From Streptomyces sp. MA5143a (GTDB lineage Bacteria > Actinomycetota > Actinomycetes > Streptomycetales > Streptomycetaceae), in assembly GCF_900290235.1 (NCBI RefSeq), contig NZ_OLMK01000034.1, positions 62,001 to 126,000 of the forward strand: a DNA stretch of 64,000 nt, given 5' to 3'. The notes under the pieces were generated by a model. The model worked only from the letters and a program-made list of their open reading frames with translations, searched no databases and was not told the DNA's origin. Position numbers and translations under genes: made by a program. Positions 63,464-64,000 of this stretch are shown piece after piece. Numbering within the stretch: position 1 is the stretch's first letter; each line of letters begins with the position of its first letter.

Positions 63464-64000
63464 ATGGTGTTCAAACGGCTGCTCGGCACGCTCGGTCTGG
63501 GCGGACCCACGGTGGACACGGTTCTCGACCCGGGCCCGGCCCGGCCGGGCGGCAGCCTGTCGGGAGAGGTCCATCTCAAGGGGGGCGAGGCCGACTTCGA
63601 GATCGAGCACATCACCCTGGAGCTGGTGGCGCGGGTCGAGGCCGAGCACGAGGGAGGCGAGAGCGAGGGGACCGTTCCCTTCGACCGGTTCGTCGTCGGC
63701 GGAGGGTTCCGGCTCGCGGCGGGCGAGGAGCGCACGGTGCCGTTCAGCACGACGCTGCCGTGGGAGACCCCGATCAGCGAGCTGTACGGTCAGTCGCTGG
63801 GCATCGTCCTCGGCGTGCGCACGGAACTCGGGGTGGCCGGAGCGAAGGACAAGGGCGATCTCGACCAGCTCACGGTGACCCCGCTGCCCGTGCAGGAGGC
63901 GATCCTGGAGGCGCTGGGGCAGCTCGGCTGCGGCTTCCGGTCCGCGGACCTGGAGTACGGCCGCATCTCCGGCACGGGGCAGCAGCTGCCGTTCTACCAG
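63464..64000 (+). CDS. Sporulation-control protein Spo0M (C-terminus beyond window)
   Basis: 179 residues are visible; the gene continues past the window. An ATG with GAAGGAG eleven bases upstream begins MVFKRLLGTLGLGGPTVDTV. The arrestin-like beta sandwich of Spo0M is shown by PGGSLSGEVHLKGGEADFEIEHITL (as two linked motifs), FSTTLPWETPISELYGQ and GVRTELGVAGAKDKGDLD. Spo0M homologues influence sporulation and morphology in Bacillus and actinobacteria through unknown partners. It has its own promoter region, divergent from the CNNM operons. Confidence 0.92.
   Translation, partial: MVFKRLLGTLGLGGPTVDTVLDPGPARPGGSLSGEVHLKGGEADFEIEHITLELVARVEAEHEGGESEGTVPFDRFVVGGGFRLAAGEERTVPFSTTLPWETPISELYGQSLGIVLGVRTELGVAGAKDKGDLDQLTVTPLPVQEAILEALGQLGCGFRSADLEYGRISGTGQQLPFYQ

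Overview
The window reads as a chromosomal segment of a Streptomyces or a close relative. By eye the G+C content is about 70%, with strong third-position G/C bias and frequent GTG and TTG starts. Gene families and control sites also fit: a PucR-type regulator, DmdR-type iron box, Nur-type nickel box, cobalamin riboswitch, Spo0M and KstR-like box. No rRNA, tRNA, CRISPR array, insertion sequence or prophage gene was recognised.

Layout. 0-4 kb: a sugar ABC solute-binding lipoprotein (cut by the window edge), a LacI repressor and a secreted GH43 arabinanase-like enzyme with a CBM13-type tail, sharing three copies of a palindrome around AAGCGCT. 4-8.6 kb: a zinc alcohol/formaldehyde-type dehydrogenase, a hemerythrin-like protein, an FAD amine oxidase and a membrane protein. 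8.8-18.2 kb: a nine-gene reverse-strand stress operon (small glycine-zipper protein, dnaK, grpE, dnaJ, cbpM, clpB, thioredoxin, UBP zinc finger, cNMP-domain/thioredoxin-reductase-like protein), mostly with overlapping or nearly abutting genes. 18.4-24.5 kb: PucR regulator, acyl-CoA dehydrogenase with a KstR-like box, copper-storage-like protein, two small actinobacterial proteins and p-hydroxybenzoate hydroxylase.

24.8-32.1 kb: a siderophore locus of the NRPS-independent type (PLP decarboxylase, two IucA/IucC synthetases, ATP-grasp ligase), divergent from a FhuF-like ferric reductase across an iron box. 32.4-37.6 kb: patatin-like esterase with paired operators, a NodB-fold deacetylase lacking the usual Asp pair, a truncated DinB/DUF664 remnant, an isochorismatase-fold protein lacking the catalytic Cys, and a double GH43 protein. 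37.7-44.8 kb: nickel and cobalt handling: an ArsR/SmtB sensor with a CzrA-like metal motif, an MFS exporter with a His-rich tail, a NicT importer behind a Nur-like box, a YcnI copper protein and cbiMNQO behind a B12 riboswitch.

44.8-55 kb: a complete non-phosphorylating L-fucose (or related 6-deoxysugar) pathway on the reverse strand, divergent from its ABC importer and a FadR-type regulator. The pathway runs dehydrogenase, lactonase, dehydratase, second dehydrogenase, then hydrolase, with a mutarotase. 55-58 kb: a ParE/RelE-fold-like small protein and an MFS/ArsR pair. 58-63.2 kb: four CNNM/CorC-type transporters in two long-plus-short pairs. Each pair is preceded by a short proline-containing upstream reading frame whose stop overlaps the start of the long gene. 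This looks like a translational attenuator of the mgtL/mgtP/corL kind and is the most novel feature here. 63.5 kb to the end: Spo0M, cut by the window edge.
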